64,000 nucleotides of DNA from Bacteroidota bacterium (lineage in GTDB: Bacteria; Bacteroidota; Ignavibacteria; Kryptoniales; JAKASW01), in assembly GCA_023381615.1 (NCBI GenBank), contig JAMCQL010000056.1, positions 35,932 through 99,931 of the forward strand, given 5' to 3'. The notes under the pieces were generated by a model that saw only the letters and a list, made by a program, of their open reading frames with translations, did not search any database and was not told the origin of the DNA. How positions within the stretch are numbered: position 1 is the stretch's first letter; every line of letters starts with the position of its first letter. Made by a program: the position numbers and the translations under genes. This document shows positions 42,958 to 52,332 of the stretch, in pieces.

Positions 42958-44238
42958 ATGAAAATCGGATCATTGGACGCACTTGAGGTCTTAGATTCAA
43001 GAGGAAATCCTACGGTTGAAGTTGACATCACCTTGGAAGATGGCACGCAGGCAAGGGCAATGGTGCCGAGCGGAGCCTCCACCGGTGAAAAGGAAGCCAC
43101 TGAACTTCGGGATGGAGACAAGAAGCGTTACGGCGGGAAAGGCGTGAAAAAGGCTGTTGAGAACGTCGTAAAGAAGATCGGCCCTGAGGTTGCAAAGAGA
43201 GAGTTCGCTTCGCAGAAGGAACTCGATTATTTCATGATCGAACTCGATGGAACGCCGAACAAATCAGCACTCGGCGCGAATGCTATCCTTGGTGTTTCGA
43301 TGGCTTATCTTCGTGCATGCGCCGCAAGTGCCGGAGTGCCGTTGTACCAGTTCATTGGCGGCGTTAATGCGAATCTGCTTCCGGTTCCCTGCATGAACAT
43401 TATCAACGGCGGAAAACATGCCGACAACACCGTGGATTTTCAGGAATTCATGATCGCTCCGCATAACGCTCCATCGTTTGCGGAATCAATTCGAATGGGC
43501 GCTGAAGTGTTTCACAGCTTGAAATCAGTCTTGCACTCGAAAGGACTAAGCACCGGAGTTGGCGACGAAGGCGGTTTTGCTCCTGACCTAAAGACAAATG
43601 AAGAAGCGGTCGAAGTTATCCTGGAGGCTGTTACAAAAGCAGGATACAAACCCGGACAGGATGTCAGCCTATGTCTCGATCCGGCAGCAAGCGAAATGTG
43701 GGACAATGGAAAATATTTGTTTTTCAAAAGCACAAAGGCTCACAAGTCAAGCGATGAGATGATCAAATTGTGGGAGAGCTGGATAAGACAGTACCCAATC
43801 ATCCTTCTCGAGGATGGACTTGCTGAAAACGATTGGGAGGGTTGGAAGAATCTGACGCAAGCGTTTGGCACAAAAATCGAGCTCGTCGGTGACGATATAT
43901 TCTGCACCAACAAAGCCATACTGGCTGAGGCAATAGACAAGAAGGTTGCAAATTCGATTCTGATTAAACTGAACCAGATAGGAACGGTGACAGAGACTCT
44001 TGAAACAATTGAACTTGCTTACCGTAACGGCTATAACACATTTGTGTCCCATCGAAGCGGTGAGACTGTCGATACCATCATCGCAGATCTGTCAGTTGCG
44101 ATCAGTGCGGGACATATTAAGACCGGAAGCGGCTCGCGAGGCGAACGCATAGAGAAGTTCAACCAGTTGATGCGCATTGAGAGGCAATTGGGAAAAGCCG
44201 CTCGCTTCGCCGGCAAGAGCGCTTTCAAAAACTCCTAA
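42958..44238 (+). CDS. eno: Enolase
   Basis: The product is 426 residues. ATG 42958 has GGAG 6 nt upstream, better than ATG 42946. Family landmarks are [42 protein letters not shown] and SHRSGETVD. It interconverts 2-phosphoglycerate and phosphoenolpyruvate in glycolysis. The enzyme is a classic target of fluoride with magnesium and phosphate, and eno occurs in fluoride-riboswitch regulons. It ends the co-directional cluster. Confidence 0.97.
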   Translation: MKIGSLDALEVLDSRGNPTVEVDITLEDGTQARAMVPSGASTGEKEATELRDGDKKRYGGKGVKKAVENVVKKIGPEVAKREFASQKELDYFMIELDGTPNKSALGANAILGVSMAYLRACAASAGVPLYQFIGGVNANLLPVPCMNIINGGKHADNTVDFQEFMIAPHNAPSFAESIRMGAEVFHSLKSVLHSKGLSTGVGDEGGFAPDLKTNEEAVEVILEAVTKAGYKPGQDVSLCLDPAASEMWDNGKYLFFKSTKAHKSSDEMIKLWESWIRQYPIILLEDGLAENDWEGWKNLTQAFGTKIELVGDDIFCTNKAILAEAIDKKVANSILIKLNQIGTVTETLETIELAYRNGYNTFVSHRSGETVDTIIADLSVAISAGHIKTGSGSRGERIEKFNQLMRIERQLGKAARFAGKSAFKNS

Positions 44239-44255
44239 ACCGAATCGAAACTGGT

Positions 44256-44289
44256 GTGACCGCCGGAACGAACTGGTTCCGGCGGTCAC
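44256..44289 (+). terminator. Strong hairpin after enolase
   Basis: A perfect 14-bp GC-rich stem (44256-44269 with 44276-44289, GTGACCGCCGGAAC) encloses a 6-nt loop, 18 nt after the eno stop. No T-run follows, so its action as an intrinsic terminator is uncertain, but its place suits the end of the fluoride locus. The next 280 bp contain a GATCCCGACCCGTCGGGA palindrome (about 44367) and no gene. Confidence 0.6.
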
Positions 44290-44567
44290 GCTTCCAAAAG
44301 GCAGGGCTGTGCCGTTTCATACCTCTACTGACGGCCAGGAAGGATTTCTGTCACGTCGAAGATCCCGACCCGTCGGGACCGAGGCACATTGTACGGACGT
44401 AGTCGATATTCTTTCCGACGGAGAATGGTCGTCCGGCCTCCGACAAATCGTTGAAGGCGGGACATTACTTTGAAAAGTCCATGCAGGAACAAATGGGCTT
44501 GCATCACAGATGCAATATGCGTCTATCGATTCGTGGACCTGATAGAACGCTGCGAGCTCCCTTCTTT

Positions 44568-44991
44568 CATGCTTCAAAATCATTTGACTTAATCTTCCTT
44601 TGCTGACGATATATGCTGAGCGCTTCAACTGCAGTGTCTACGCCTATTGAAACGATGGGCCTTGAACGGCGGATGTTCAAGGTGGGGGGTCAGCTCCGAC
44701 AGGGAGTGCGGTATCAACTTCGTCTGGAATGTGAGTTGTCAGATCATGAAAGGAGAGTACGGATAGTGGGCGTATGACGCCGGCCGGGATCCTGGCGGCA
44801 ATCTTCACGAGATCAGGGTTACTATGTGGATGGCTGCCTGCGATTCTAAGCACTCCGCAGCTGATTCTCTCCAACTGTCCTTCCCTCAGCAAAGAGTAGA
44901 GGGTTTCCGGATGTATCGCAGCTCCATTTTTGTTCAGTACCTTCGATTCTTCCGGGCGCAATGGGTGTTCGTTGTAATAATATGGCAACAA
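44568..44991 (-). pseudogene. Remnant of an AbiEi-type antitoxin gene
   Basis: The minus strand reads NKNGAAIHPETLYSLLREGQ, then LERISCGVLRIAGSHPHSNP, VIRPLSVLSFHDLTTHIPDE and ALPVGADPPP, the N-terminal two-thirds of an AbiEi antitoxin/regulator, up to a stop at 44677. In another frame at 44568-44648 it reads GVDTAVEALSIYRQQRKIKS, the family's C-terminal part. The middle is missing and frames differ, so it is broken. Confidence 0.65.
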
Positions 44992-45006
44992 TGCTAAGTT
45001 ATTGCT

Positions 45007-45777
45007 ATGGAGTTTGAGCAACTTATCAGAATTGTAGGTGATGAGCCGGTTTTTGAGACGGGGTTTCTCCTGGCTGGGAATGCGAATTCGAAGGACGTGA
45101 TCCTGCAGCTCTCCCGTTGGACGAAGGCTGGCCGATTTCACCAGATCCGGCGTGGACTTTACGCACTTGCAACACCGTACCAAAAGGTGAAACCGCATCC
45201 ATTCTTGGTCGCAAATCGTATGGTTCGAGCTTCCTTCGTCAGTTGCCAGTCAGCCCTTGAGTTCCATGGGCTTATCCCTGAGCACACTCCGGCCGTCGTG
45301 AGCGTGACAACCTCACGACCGGGACGCTGGAAGACACCGCTTGGGGATTTCGAATTTCGCCATATCAAGAAAGAGCTATTCTCGGGATATCAACTGTCTG
45401 ATCTCGGTGTGGGACAAAAAGCCTTCGTTGCCACACCGGAAAAGGCGTTGCTTGACGTCGTGTATCTACAACCTGGTGGCGACGCGGAATCATATCTGAA
45501 CGAGTTGAGGCTTAAGAATCTCGAGAAGCTTGACATCGCAAGCCTGCAGCTGCTGGCCGCGAAGTCCCGAAGTCCAAAACTAGTCAGGGCTGTGAAGCAA
45601 ATCGCAACGATGGTCGGCAAGGAAGCGGAGGAGTACAGAACATTTCAGAATCCCGGTAGCTTGAATTTCATTGTCACTTCGCCCGTCTCCTTATCTACAG
45701 TTATTCCGTTCCCTTTGGTGATGAGTTCTTTGCCGGTTGCCATCTTAAATATGCCGTTCAAGAATTGTATCCCTTGA
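45007..45777 (+). CDS. AbiEi-family type IV antitoxin, 3' end altered
   Basis: The product is 256 residues. It has a winged-helix start (ILQLSRWTKAGRFHQIRRGLYAL), then FVSCQSALEFHGLIPEHTP and FVATPEKALLDVVYL, the pattern of AbiEi proteins (COG5340-like). AbiEi represses its operon and counters the AbiEii nucleotidyltransferase; no AbiEii is present. Homology ends near EEYRTF (about 45645); the last ~44 codons are antisense to the SNF2 gene, so the natural end was lost or the genes overlap by 133 bp. Confidence 0.75.
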   Translation: MEFEQLIRIVGDEPVFETGFLLAGNANSKDVILQLSRWTKAGRFHQIRRGLYALATPYQKVKPHPFLVANRMVRASFVSCQSALEFHGLIPEHTPAVVSVTTSRPGRWKTPLGDFEFRHIKKELFSGYQLSDLGVGQKAFVATPEKALLDVVYLQPGGDAESYLNELRLKNLEKLDIASLQLLAAKSRSPKLVRAVKQIATMVGKEAEEYRTFQNPGSLNFIVTSPVSLSTVIPFPLVMSSLPVAILNMPFKNCIP

Positions 45778-48305
45778 TTCAAAGTGGCTTCGATTTCCTC
45801 CGGCTCGGGAGCAGGATGTTTGTGCTGACGCGTCTCTTCGAGCCGGCCCGCGCCAATATTGCGTTCGTCCAACTTCTTCTCTCCCTGCACCGACTCTTCT
45901 ATGATCTCTCCGGAATCACTTACGGTGACTAAGATTTCTTCCATATTTTCTTCGGCGGCTTCCTCACCCGAATCCGGACGCACCTCACTCGGCTGAATCA
46001 TTTTCTCGACCTGCTCGATAAACGTCGATCTGCCTTTGGATGCGAAATCGACTTCCTCGGTTAAGTTGGCAGTGTTCAGTACTGCATTGAACAAGGCTTC
46101 CTTGACAACTATCCCGTTTGCAATATTATGCTCTATGCTATTCAGTGCCACCATATTAACGGCAGTCAGTTTCGGACTCATCTGCCCGATACGATTTATG
46201 CGCCCGATACGCTGATTCTTTTTTGCCGGATTCCATGGCAGATCAAAATTGATAACCGTGTCGGCAAATTGGAGATTTAATCCCGTGCCGCCCGCTTCGG
46301 TGGAAAGGAACACAAGCGTGTCAGGGTTGTTCGCAAATTCATCAATCAGCAGACTCCGTTTCTTTACGGGGACATCTCCTGAAAGAGTGACATATTGAAT
46401 GCCATTTGTCTTCAGCATCTTGCCGATCAAATGAAGCATGGTCTTCCATTCGGAAAAGATTATCACTTTCCTTTTCCGTTTCTTGATATCCAGCTTCTCT
46501 AAAAGTATTGTTTGCAACTCTTCCAACTTCGGTGAATGATTCGTTTCCTTGTCGATCAGAAAAGTTGAATCACATACCATTCTCATGCTCATGAGGATCT
46601 GTTGTATTCGCTGCATATCGTAAACAGTCTTATGCTTCTTATGCAGGATCGGAGCCAGAGATCTTGCTAGGCCGGCATGAATTTCTGCCTGCGCCTCGTG
46701 AAGCTCAATCGGTACGACCACTTCTTGTACAGCGGGCAGTTGTTTCAACACTTCTGCCTTTTCACGTCTAATAACATGATCGGCTAATTTATTTTTTAGG
46801 TCCTGCAAATTGTAATACCCCGTTACCCGGTTCTTTTTGTCTTTATCAAAATAACAGTGGTTCATTGAAAATTCCCACTGAGGGGCTAACACTTCCGGAT
46901 CGATAAAATTCATTATTGAATACAAGTCCAGCAGATTGTTTTCAAGCGGAGTTCCGGTAATAACCAACGAATGTTTCTTGGGTATCGACTTCACCGCGTA
47001 TGAAGTCTTGGTATCGTAGTTTTTTATTTTCTGCGCTTCATCAAGTATTATCATATCAGGCGGATACTGGCGAATAACCGTAATATCCCGCATCACAGCT
47101 TCGTAATTGGCTATAAGAAAGAATTCAGTTGTGCTTTTGTAAGTCGCATGCCGGTAGTGTCGCATGCCTTCGACAATAACCGCCTTTTCGCCGGTGAAGC
47201 GTTCGATTTCTTTCTTCCATTGGTACTTTAAGGATGCCGGACAAATAATCAGGGTTTTAGTTAGCCCGTAAATATCCCTTTTCAAAACCGCAACAGAAAT
47301 TGCCTGAAGTGTTTTTCCTAATCCCATCTCGTCGGCAATAATATTTCCCTTCCTGAACAAAGAAAATAAAATACCCTCTTTCTGGTAATCGAACAGCTTG
47401 GCATCTATTTTAGAAAAGTCCGGAGTTATCTTTTCGCTTAAATGCTTCAGCGATTGCCTCTCGAAGTATCTATCGATTTTTTCATTCACTTCCGGACGGA
47501 CTAAGATTGATTTGAAGTTACCCGCTTCTTCAAGGAACTTCATGAACTCCGAATATTTTTCCGGCATGATATATTGACTGCCGTTGAAGTGTTTATGAAA
47601 CAACGCGTCGATTTCCGGTGGAAGTTGCCGGTTATAATAATAGGTGATATTGTAATCGTAGTGGGGATCGCAATAAATCTCGATTACCGGGTAATCTTGA
47701 TTCTTTAGCGCCTTTGAGTTTTTGTATTTCTTGTTCAAGTAGTTTGCAGCGAAGATCAAATGCTTGCATGTTCCGAGTTTGTTAGTTTTAAAGTCAGGGC
47801 ATGAACAGTAGCCGTCGCCTGCCGCTAGATCCCAGATTGCTATTTCATAAGTCCTTCCACCGGTGGTTCTGATTTTATGAAAGCCGTGAATATTTTCTGC
47901 CGGCTGAATCTCGAATTTCTCTTTGGCCGCTTTCTCCTGTCTTTCCTTGAGTACACGTTTTATCATTTCTTCCCTTGTGTACCGGCTACCTTCAGCAGAG
48001 GCTTTACTCTTTTCCTCGTCATATTTCAGTTTGAGCATTATAAGCGCAGCGGCGGAATGCGGGCAGCAATCCAAATGTGAACCACAATTACATTGAAACG
48101 ACAGTTTTGTTCCGGTCTGCGAAATTGTTACAGCAAAATCGTCGAACCGGTCTTCAACCATAAAATTGAATTTATTGTCCGACTCGCTGACGACGGTACA
48201 CATTTCATTATCGACCAACCGTTGTCCTTGCCGGAAAACCGATTCCGATTTCACATAATCGTCCTTGATTTCAATAATGTCGGGTACGGAAAAAGTGAAG
48301 TTCAT
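45645..48305 (-). CDS. SWIM zinc-finger SNF2-family helicase (conflict system)
   Basis: The product is 886 residues from ATG 48305, which has AGAGGTGG upstream. Two SWIM-type zinc motifs (CNC..CCPH near 72-83 and CSCPDFKTNKLGTCKH near 167-182) precede a SNF2 ATPase: DEMGLGKT (about 325), DEAQ (about 420), GTPLENNLLDLYSIM, and helicase C parts FLSTEAGGTGLNL and QRIGRINRIGQ. It translocates on DNA. It lies 54 bp downstream of the primase-helicase gene and is its operon partner. Confidence 0.92.
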   Translation of the reverse strand: MNFTFSVPDIIEIKDDYVKSESVFRQGQRLVDNEMCTVVSESDNKFNFMVEDRFDDFAVTISQTGTKLSFQCNCGSHLDCCPHSAAALIMLKLKYDEEKSKASAEGSRYTREEMIKRVLKERQEKAAKEKFEIQPAENIHGFHKIRTTGGRTYEIAIWDLAAGDGYCSCPDFKTNKLGTCKHLIFAANYLNKKYKNSKALKNQDYPVIEIYCDPHYDYNITYYYNRQLPPEIDALFHKHFNGSQYIMPEKYSEFMKFLEEAGNFKSILVRPEVNEKIDRYFERQSLKHLSEKITPDFSKIDAKLFDYQKEGILFSLFRKGNIIADEMGLGKTLQAISVAVLKRDIYGLTKTLIICPASLKYQWKKEIERFTGEKAVIVEGMRHYRHATYKSTTEFFLIANYEAVMRDITVIRQYPPDMIILDEAQKIKNYDTKTSYAVKSIPKKHSLVITGTPLENNLLDLYSIMNFIDPEVLAPQWEFSMNHCYFDKDKKNRVTGYYNLQDLKNKLADHVIRREKAEVLKQLPAVQEVVVPIELHEAQAEIHAGLARSLAPILHKKHKTVYDMQRIQQILMSMRMVCDSTFLIDKETNHSPKLEELQTILLEKLDIKKRKRKVIIFSEWKTMLHLIGKMLKTNGIQYVTLSGDVPVKKRSLLIDEFANNPDTLVFLSTEAGGTGLNLQFADTVINFDLPWNPAKKNQRIGRINRIGQMSPKLTAVNMVALNSIEHNIANGIVVKEALFNAVLNTANLTEEVDFASKGRSTFIEQVEKMIQPSEVRPDSGEEAAEENMEEILVTVSDSGEIIEESVQGEKKLDERNIGAGRLEETRQHKHPAPEPEEIEATLNQGIQFLNGIFKMATGKELITKGNGITVDKETGEVTMKFKLPGF

Positions 48306-48359
48306 CTTGCCACCTCTCATTAAGAATACTCTTGTTAGTGCTCGGATTATTTATTTCTT

Positions 48360-51323
48360 TTATGCCTCAACACTTCTCATTAGCTCATCGGCGATGTTGG
48401 AACTCTCGAGTCGCATTATACTCTCTTCGGCATCGCCGAAACTTAGAAGATTTATGCTTCCATACCAGACAATTCGTTCGTCTATCACTGCGAATTTCTG
48501 GTGGATGCCGGATCTGAATAATAAATTAACGCCTTCATTTTTCAAGATGCCCAGGGCCCTCTGCAAAGCTGACTTGTCTTTCTCTCTGAAGTCTTCGCAT
48601 GGCCTTGTCATAACAGTTACCTTGACTTTGCTATTCACGGCATTCTTCAAGTATTGATGCACTTGTTCAACCCGTCTTCTTCTGACGAAAGGGCTGATTA
48701 TGAAAATCTCCTTTTCTGCATTGGCAATGTCGTTACAGTAAACAGGATAGAAGCTGCCTCTGTCGAAAATAAAATCAGCGGACTCAGGAGCGATTATTTC
48801 GCCTTTCGTTTTGTATCCCAGTGAAGCATAACCGCTAAGTCGCTTGTTGTACATCTTCTCAAGCATTCTTACATGCGCATCAACATAATCGTACACTTGT
48901 ACTTCATCTTTGTTTTCACATACCCTATGAAGTCTGCCGACGTATTGCTGCAAAGTACCTTTCCATGAAATAGGCATCGCCAGGAACAAGGTATCGAGAC
49001 GAGGTTCATCAAAGCCCTCACCGATGTATTTGCCGGTCGCAACTAATGTCAACTGTTTTCCCGGAGGCGTGTCGGATATTCTTTTCAACGTTTCTCTTGT
49101 TTCCTTTTTTCCGGTTTTCCCGGTCAGGGCAATTACCTCCGGAATCTCTTCGATTATCTTGTTCGTTAGCAATTCAACGTGAGCCGTTCTTTCCGTCAGT
49201 ACAAGAGCGTGTCTGCCGTTTCTATAATTTGTTATTACATCATCGGCAATAAGTCTATTCCGCATTTCATTAGTTGCTAATTCGGAGTAGAGTTCTTGAA
49301 TAGCAAGCTCCTTTCCACCGCGGGTGGAAGTCTCTTTATGTAAGGGAACTCTGAAGCTCGTGAATCTCGGAATTACGTAATGCTCAAACGGTGTCCGGTC
49401 CGATTGTGTCTTCGCATCGGCTTTGAACCTTACAGGTCCACAATGCATGAAGATTATAGGATGATGTCCGTCTAATCTTACAGGTGTCGCAGTTAATCCG
49501 TAAACATATTTTGCCTGAACATTCTTAAGAACCTGCTCAAAGCTGAAAGCTGGAACATGATGGCACTCGTCGACAATGACCATCCCGTAATGTTTCACAC
49601 ACTCTGAAACTTCATTTCCCCTGCTCAAAGACTGCATGATTGCAACGTCGATAATACCGGCCAAATGTTCTTTGCCGCCGCCGATACGACCTATTAATGT
49701 GCGTTGCTTTTGTCTGCCCCTCTTTCTTTCGGGTACGGGCAATGTTTCCTTAATATTCAGAAACTCGGATAGCTTCGATATCCACTGCGAAAGCAACTGC
49801 TGTCTGTGAACTATTACAAGCGTGTTTGTTCTTCTTTCGGCGATCAGTTTTGCCGCGATTACGGTCTTGCCGAATGCCGTCGCGGCAGCTAATACACCAT
49901 TATCATATCTCATTAATTTGTTTACTGCCAAGAGCTGTTCGTTTCTTAATATTCCTTTAAACTCGACATCAACACTCCTGCCATGATTAGTTTCATCCGC
50001 AATTTCTATCTTAAGATTCAATCTATTCAATAGAGTTATTACCTCCGGTTCACAGCCTCTCGGCAGACAAAGGTGCTTCTCTGTCTCGTCGGAGCATGAA
50101 ATGATCCTCGGCTTGTTATATGTGGGCATGCGCATCGCTTGAGCCTTGTAAAACTCGGGGTTCTTAAATGCGGCTAAGCGTTTTAGGGCGTCTAATGCTC
50201 TTTGTGAAATATCCTCCTTTGGTACGTAAAGCACATTTGCTTTCACGAGCCTTATCTTCTCCGGGAAATCATCTTTCGTCAAAGGCGCCGCCGGAATTTT
50301 CTTCCATGGCTTCTGACTTTCTTCATCATCTTTTCTCAATAGTCCAACTTCGTTCCCATTTACAAAAGCGGATAGCCTGGCCGTTAACGCGTTGACTTCG
50401 CTCTCTGATAATCTTGCTATTGAACTCAAAAACTTCCACTGATCGGAGTAAGGTTTAAGAAGCTCATCGATAAAGACGCTATTTCCTTTTCTCCTCGGTG
50501 CCATCTGTAGAGGGAGCGCAATTAGATTTCCGAACCCCCCTTTCGGCATCGTATCCTGGTTTGGAAAAAATCTATCGTACGAACTGAATTTGATTTCATG
50601 TCTTTTGTTCATCGAATGAGTCAGTAAAGCTGTTCCGAACTTTCTTGCCGACACGGCAGATATCGGCTCTTCAAAAAAGAACCAAACATGCGCACCGTTA
50701 CCGGAACGCGATCGCTCGGCGGCGAAAGGGATTTCGAACTCTGAGCATACGGCTCTCAACATGGAAATATCTTTTTCCCACCCGTCGTCGTCAAAATCGA
50801 TGGCCAGGAAGTAACAAGTGTCATCATGGCACATCGGATATACTCCTGCGACGATTGTCCCCTTCAAATGTTCTTCAATAACTTTTTCATTTGGAATCTC
50901 AAAAGCTTTGTAACTGCATGCAGAGCACTTGATCCTTGGCTTGTTGCATATTCCGGGTTTCCATTCATTAAGGCATGCCAGTGCATATCCGGATTTTCCG
51001 TTTATATTTTGCCATCTCTTCGCATAGATATCCTCTCTTCCTCTGAAGAGCGACATGAAGAGCTTTATCTTTTCTTCCGACTTGCTGTTTTGATTTACCC
51101 CGATATTGAAATCCGCCGTCAAAGTTGGAATCTCTGCCAGGGTCCGGCCTTCGCCGCTTATACCCGCCGGCGTTGCCCTTTCGACTGTTGTTTCGTCTAA
51201 ATGATTGAGAATTGCGAGCTGCTCTTTTAGATTCTTGTTCTCAGCTTTCAACTTGTCGTTTTCGATGAGTAAGGCTTGATACTTGCTCAAGAGCGACAAA
51301 ATATTTTTCTTGTCCTCGTCCAT
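48360..51323 (-). CDS. TOTE-type primase-helicase-PLD nuclease protein
   Basis: The product is 987 residues. A coiled coil (12-40) precedes an archaeo-eukaryotic primase-like domain of the TOTE conflict family (about 90-310; LAIDFDDDGW, ERSRSGNGAHVWFFFEEP). A superfamily 2 helicase follows (TAFGKTVIAA near 480, DECHH near 583, TATPVRLDGHHP, QYVGRLHR). A PLD-type nuclease with HQKFAVIDERIVWYGSIN (near 943) ends it. Only one HxK motif is present, so it would dimerise. The set fits a defence role against foreign DNA. Confidence 0.9.
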   Translation of the reverse strand: MDEDKKNILSLLSKYQALLIENDKLKAENKNLKEQLAILNHLDETTVERATPAGISGEGRTLAEIPTLTADFNIGVNQNSKSEEKIKLFMSLFRGREDIYAKRWQNINGKSGYALACLNEWKPGICNKPRIKCSACSYKAFEIPNEKVIEEHLKGTIVAGVYPMCHDDTCYFLAIDFDDDGWEKDISMLRAVCSEFEIPFAAERSRSGNGAHVWFFFEEPISAVSARKFGTALLTHSMNKRHEIKFSSYDRFFPNQDTMPKGGFGNLIALPLQMAPRRKGNSVFIDELLKPYSDQWKFLSSIARLSESEVNALTARLSAFVNGNEVGLLRKDDEESQKPWKKIPAAPLTKDDFPEKIRLVKANVLYVPKEDISQRALDALKRLAAFKNPEFYKAQAMRMPTYNKPRIISCSDETEKHLCLPRGCEPEVITLLNRLNLKIEIADETNHGRSVDVEFKGILRNEQLLAVNKLMRYDNGVLAAATAFGKTVIAAKLIAERRTNTLVIVHRQQLLSQWISKLSEFLNIKETLPVPERKRGRQKQRTLIGRIGGGKEHLAGIIDVAIMQSLSRGNEVSECVKHYGMVIVDECHHVPAFSFEQVLKNVQAKYVYGLTATPVRLDGHHPIIFMHCGPVRFKADAKTQSDRTPFEHYVIPRFTSFRVPLHKETSTRGGKELAIQELYSELATNEMRNRLIADDVITNYRNGRHALVLTERTAHVELLTNKIIEEIPEVIALTGKTGKKETRETLKRISDTPPGKQLTLVATGKYIGEGFDEPRLDTLFLAMPISWKGTLQQYVGRLHRVCENKDEVQVYDYVDAHVRMLEKMYNKRLSGYASLGYKTKGEIIAPESADFIFDRGSFYPVYCNDIANAEKEIFIISPFVRRRRVEQVHQYLKNAVNSKVKVTVMTRPCEDFREKDKSALQRALGILKNEGVNLLFRSGIHQKFAVIDERIVWYGSINLLSFGDAEESIMRLESSNIADELMRSVEA

Positions 51324-51390
51324 GGCGGTACTTTAAGTTAACAAATATGAAGGAGTGGATACATGAGGGTATTTGAACAAGTGCCGCCCT

Positions 51391-51567
51391 GTCGTTAGCC
51401 CAAGTTCGACAGTTTGGGAGAAAGAGTTTCGTTTTCGAGCGATAAACACAGAAACGGTGTCAAAGTCTCCACTACACGCACTTTTCAACAAAAACACCCG
51501 AACCTCAACCAAATTCCAAGAAAATATTTTTTCTCAGCCTATCAACTGTCGAACTTGGGCTAACGAC
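51391..51567. mobile_element. MITE-like element with perfect 24-bp terminal inverted repeats
   Basis: 51391-51414 is the exact reverse complement of 51544-51567 (core TTAGCCCAAGTTCGACAGTT). The 129-bp interior has no gene. No target duplication is clear (flanks CCCT and TGAT). It is probably a deletion derivative of an insertion sequence. It sits just upstream of the TOTE operon (start 51323) and could carry part of its promoter. Confidence 0.75.
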
Positions 51568-51678
51568 TGATTAAAATGTCATATTTTCTTCGTGTCTTGG
51601 AGGCTTGGTGGCAAGATCAATGGGTTCTCGGCCACATCTCTGTCCCGTGACTATAGAGACAGCCGGCGATGAGATCAA

Positions 51679-52230
51679 TTAGGCAGGGCGAATGGTATGC
51701 AAACGGCGATAGTAGTTTATCAACCAGTCATTAGACCAACCAAAGAGAGTGGTCTCGCGCATAATTTTCTTGACTTCGGCTCGCGTGATTTTGACTTCAG
51801 TCAAAACTACATTGATATTGTTACGACTAACGGCCAGTGTCCTCACCGCGAACAGCAGGGGCCACATACAAGCCAAGCGTATTCCCTGCAGCCGCTTGGG
51901 AAAGCTCGTAATGTAGTCTAGTCCATACTGCAAATGAGCTTCGGCTTTGTTGGCCAATAGATCAATCATCTGGATAATCTGGGCTGCATTTTCTCGGGCA
52001 AAGAGACTGTCTCGCGTTAAACCCAGCGGTTCGTAAAAAGTGCGGGGTACATACACCCACCCCCGGTCATAGTCCTTGCGTAACCCGCGGATGATATTTA
52101 CCGTTTGTAATGCCAAGCCAAAATGGCGAGCCAATGGCAGCAACTTGGCTTTCCGCTCCATGATGACAGGTGAATACCATGCGAAAAGATCAGTCAGCAG
52201 ATAGCCCACGCGCCCCGCCACTTGTTGCAT
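51679..52230 (-). pseudogene. 5'-truncated squalene/phytoene synthase
   Basis: The 183-residue frame is the C-terminal two-thirds of a trans-isoprenyl diphosphate synthase: VAGRVGYLLTDLF, FGLALQTVNIIRGLRKDYDRGWVYVP (second Asp-rich motif region). In-frame residues EELDDY precede the first ATG and continue the homology, but a TAA stands just before them. The N-terminal third with the first Asp-rich motif is gone. No carotenoid or hopanoid gene is nearby. It is probably non-functional. Confidence 0.8.
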
Positions 52231-52332
52231 ATAGTCGTCCAGTTCCTCTTAAACACATAATGAAAACCCATAGGGCATTGTGTGCCAACACGTTACAGTT
52301 CCACCGCCATCTTGTTTTCTGACCTGTGCTAA

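Noticed and set aside
44317..44628. 103-residue minus-strand frame beyond the AbiEi remnant
   Set aside because: It is a chance frame over AbiEi debris and a REP palindrome, with no coherent homology.
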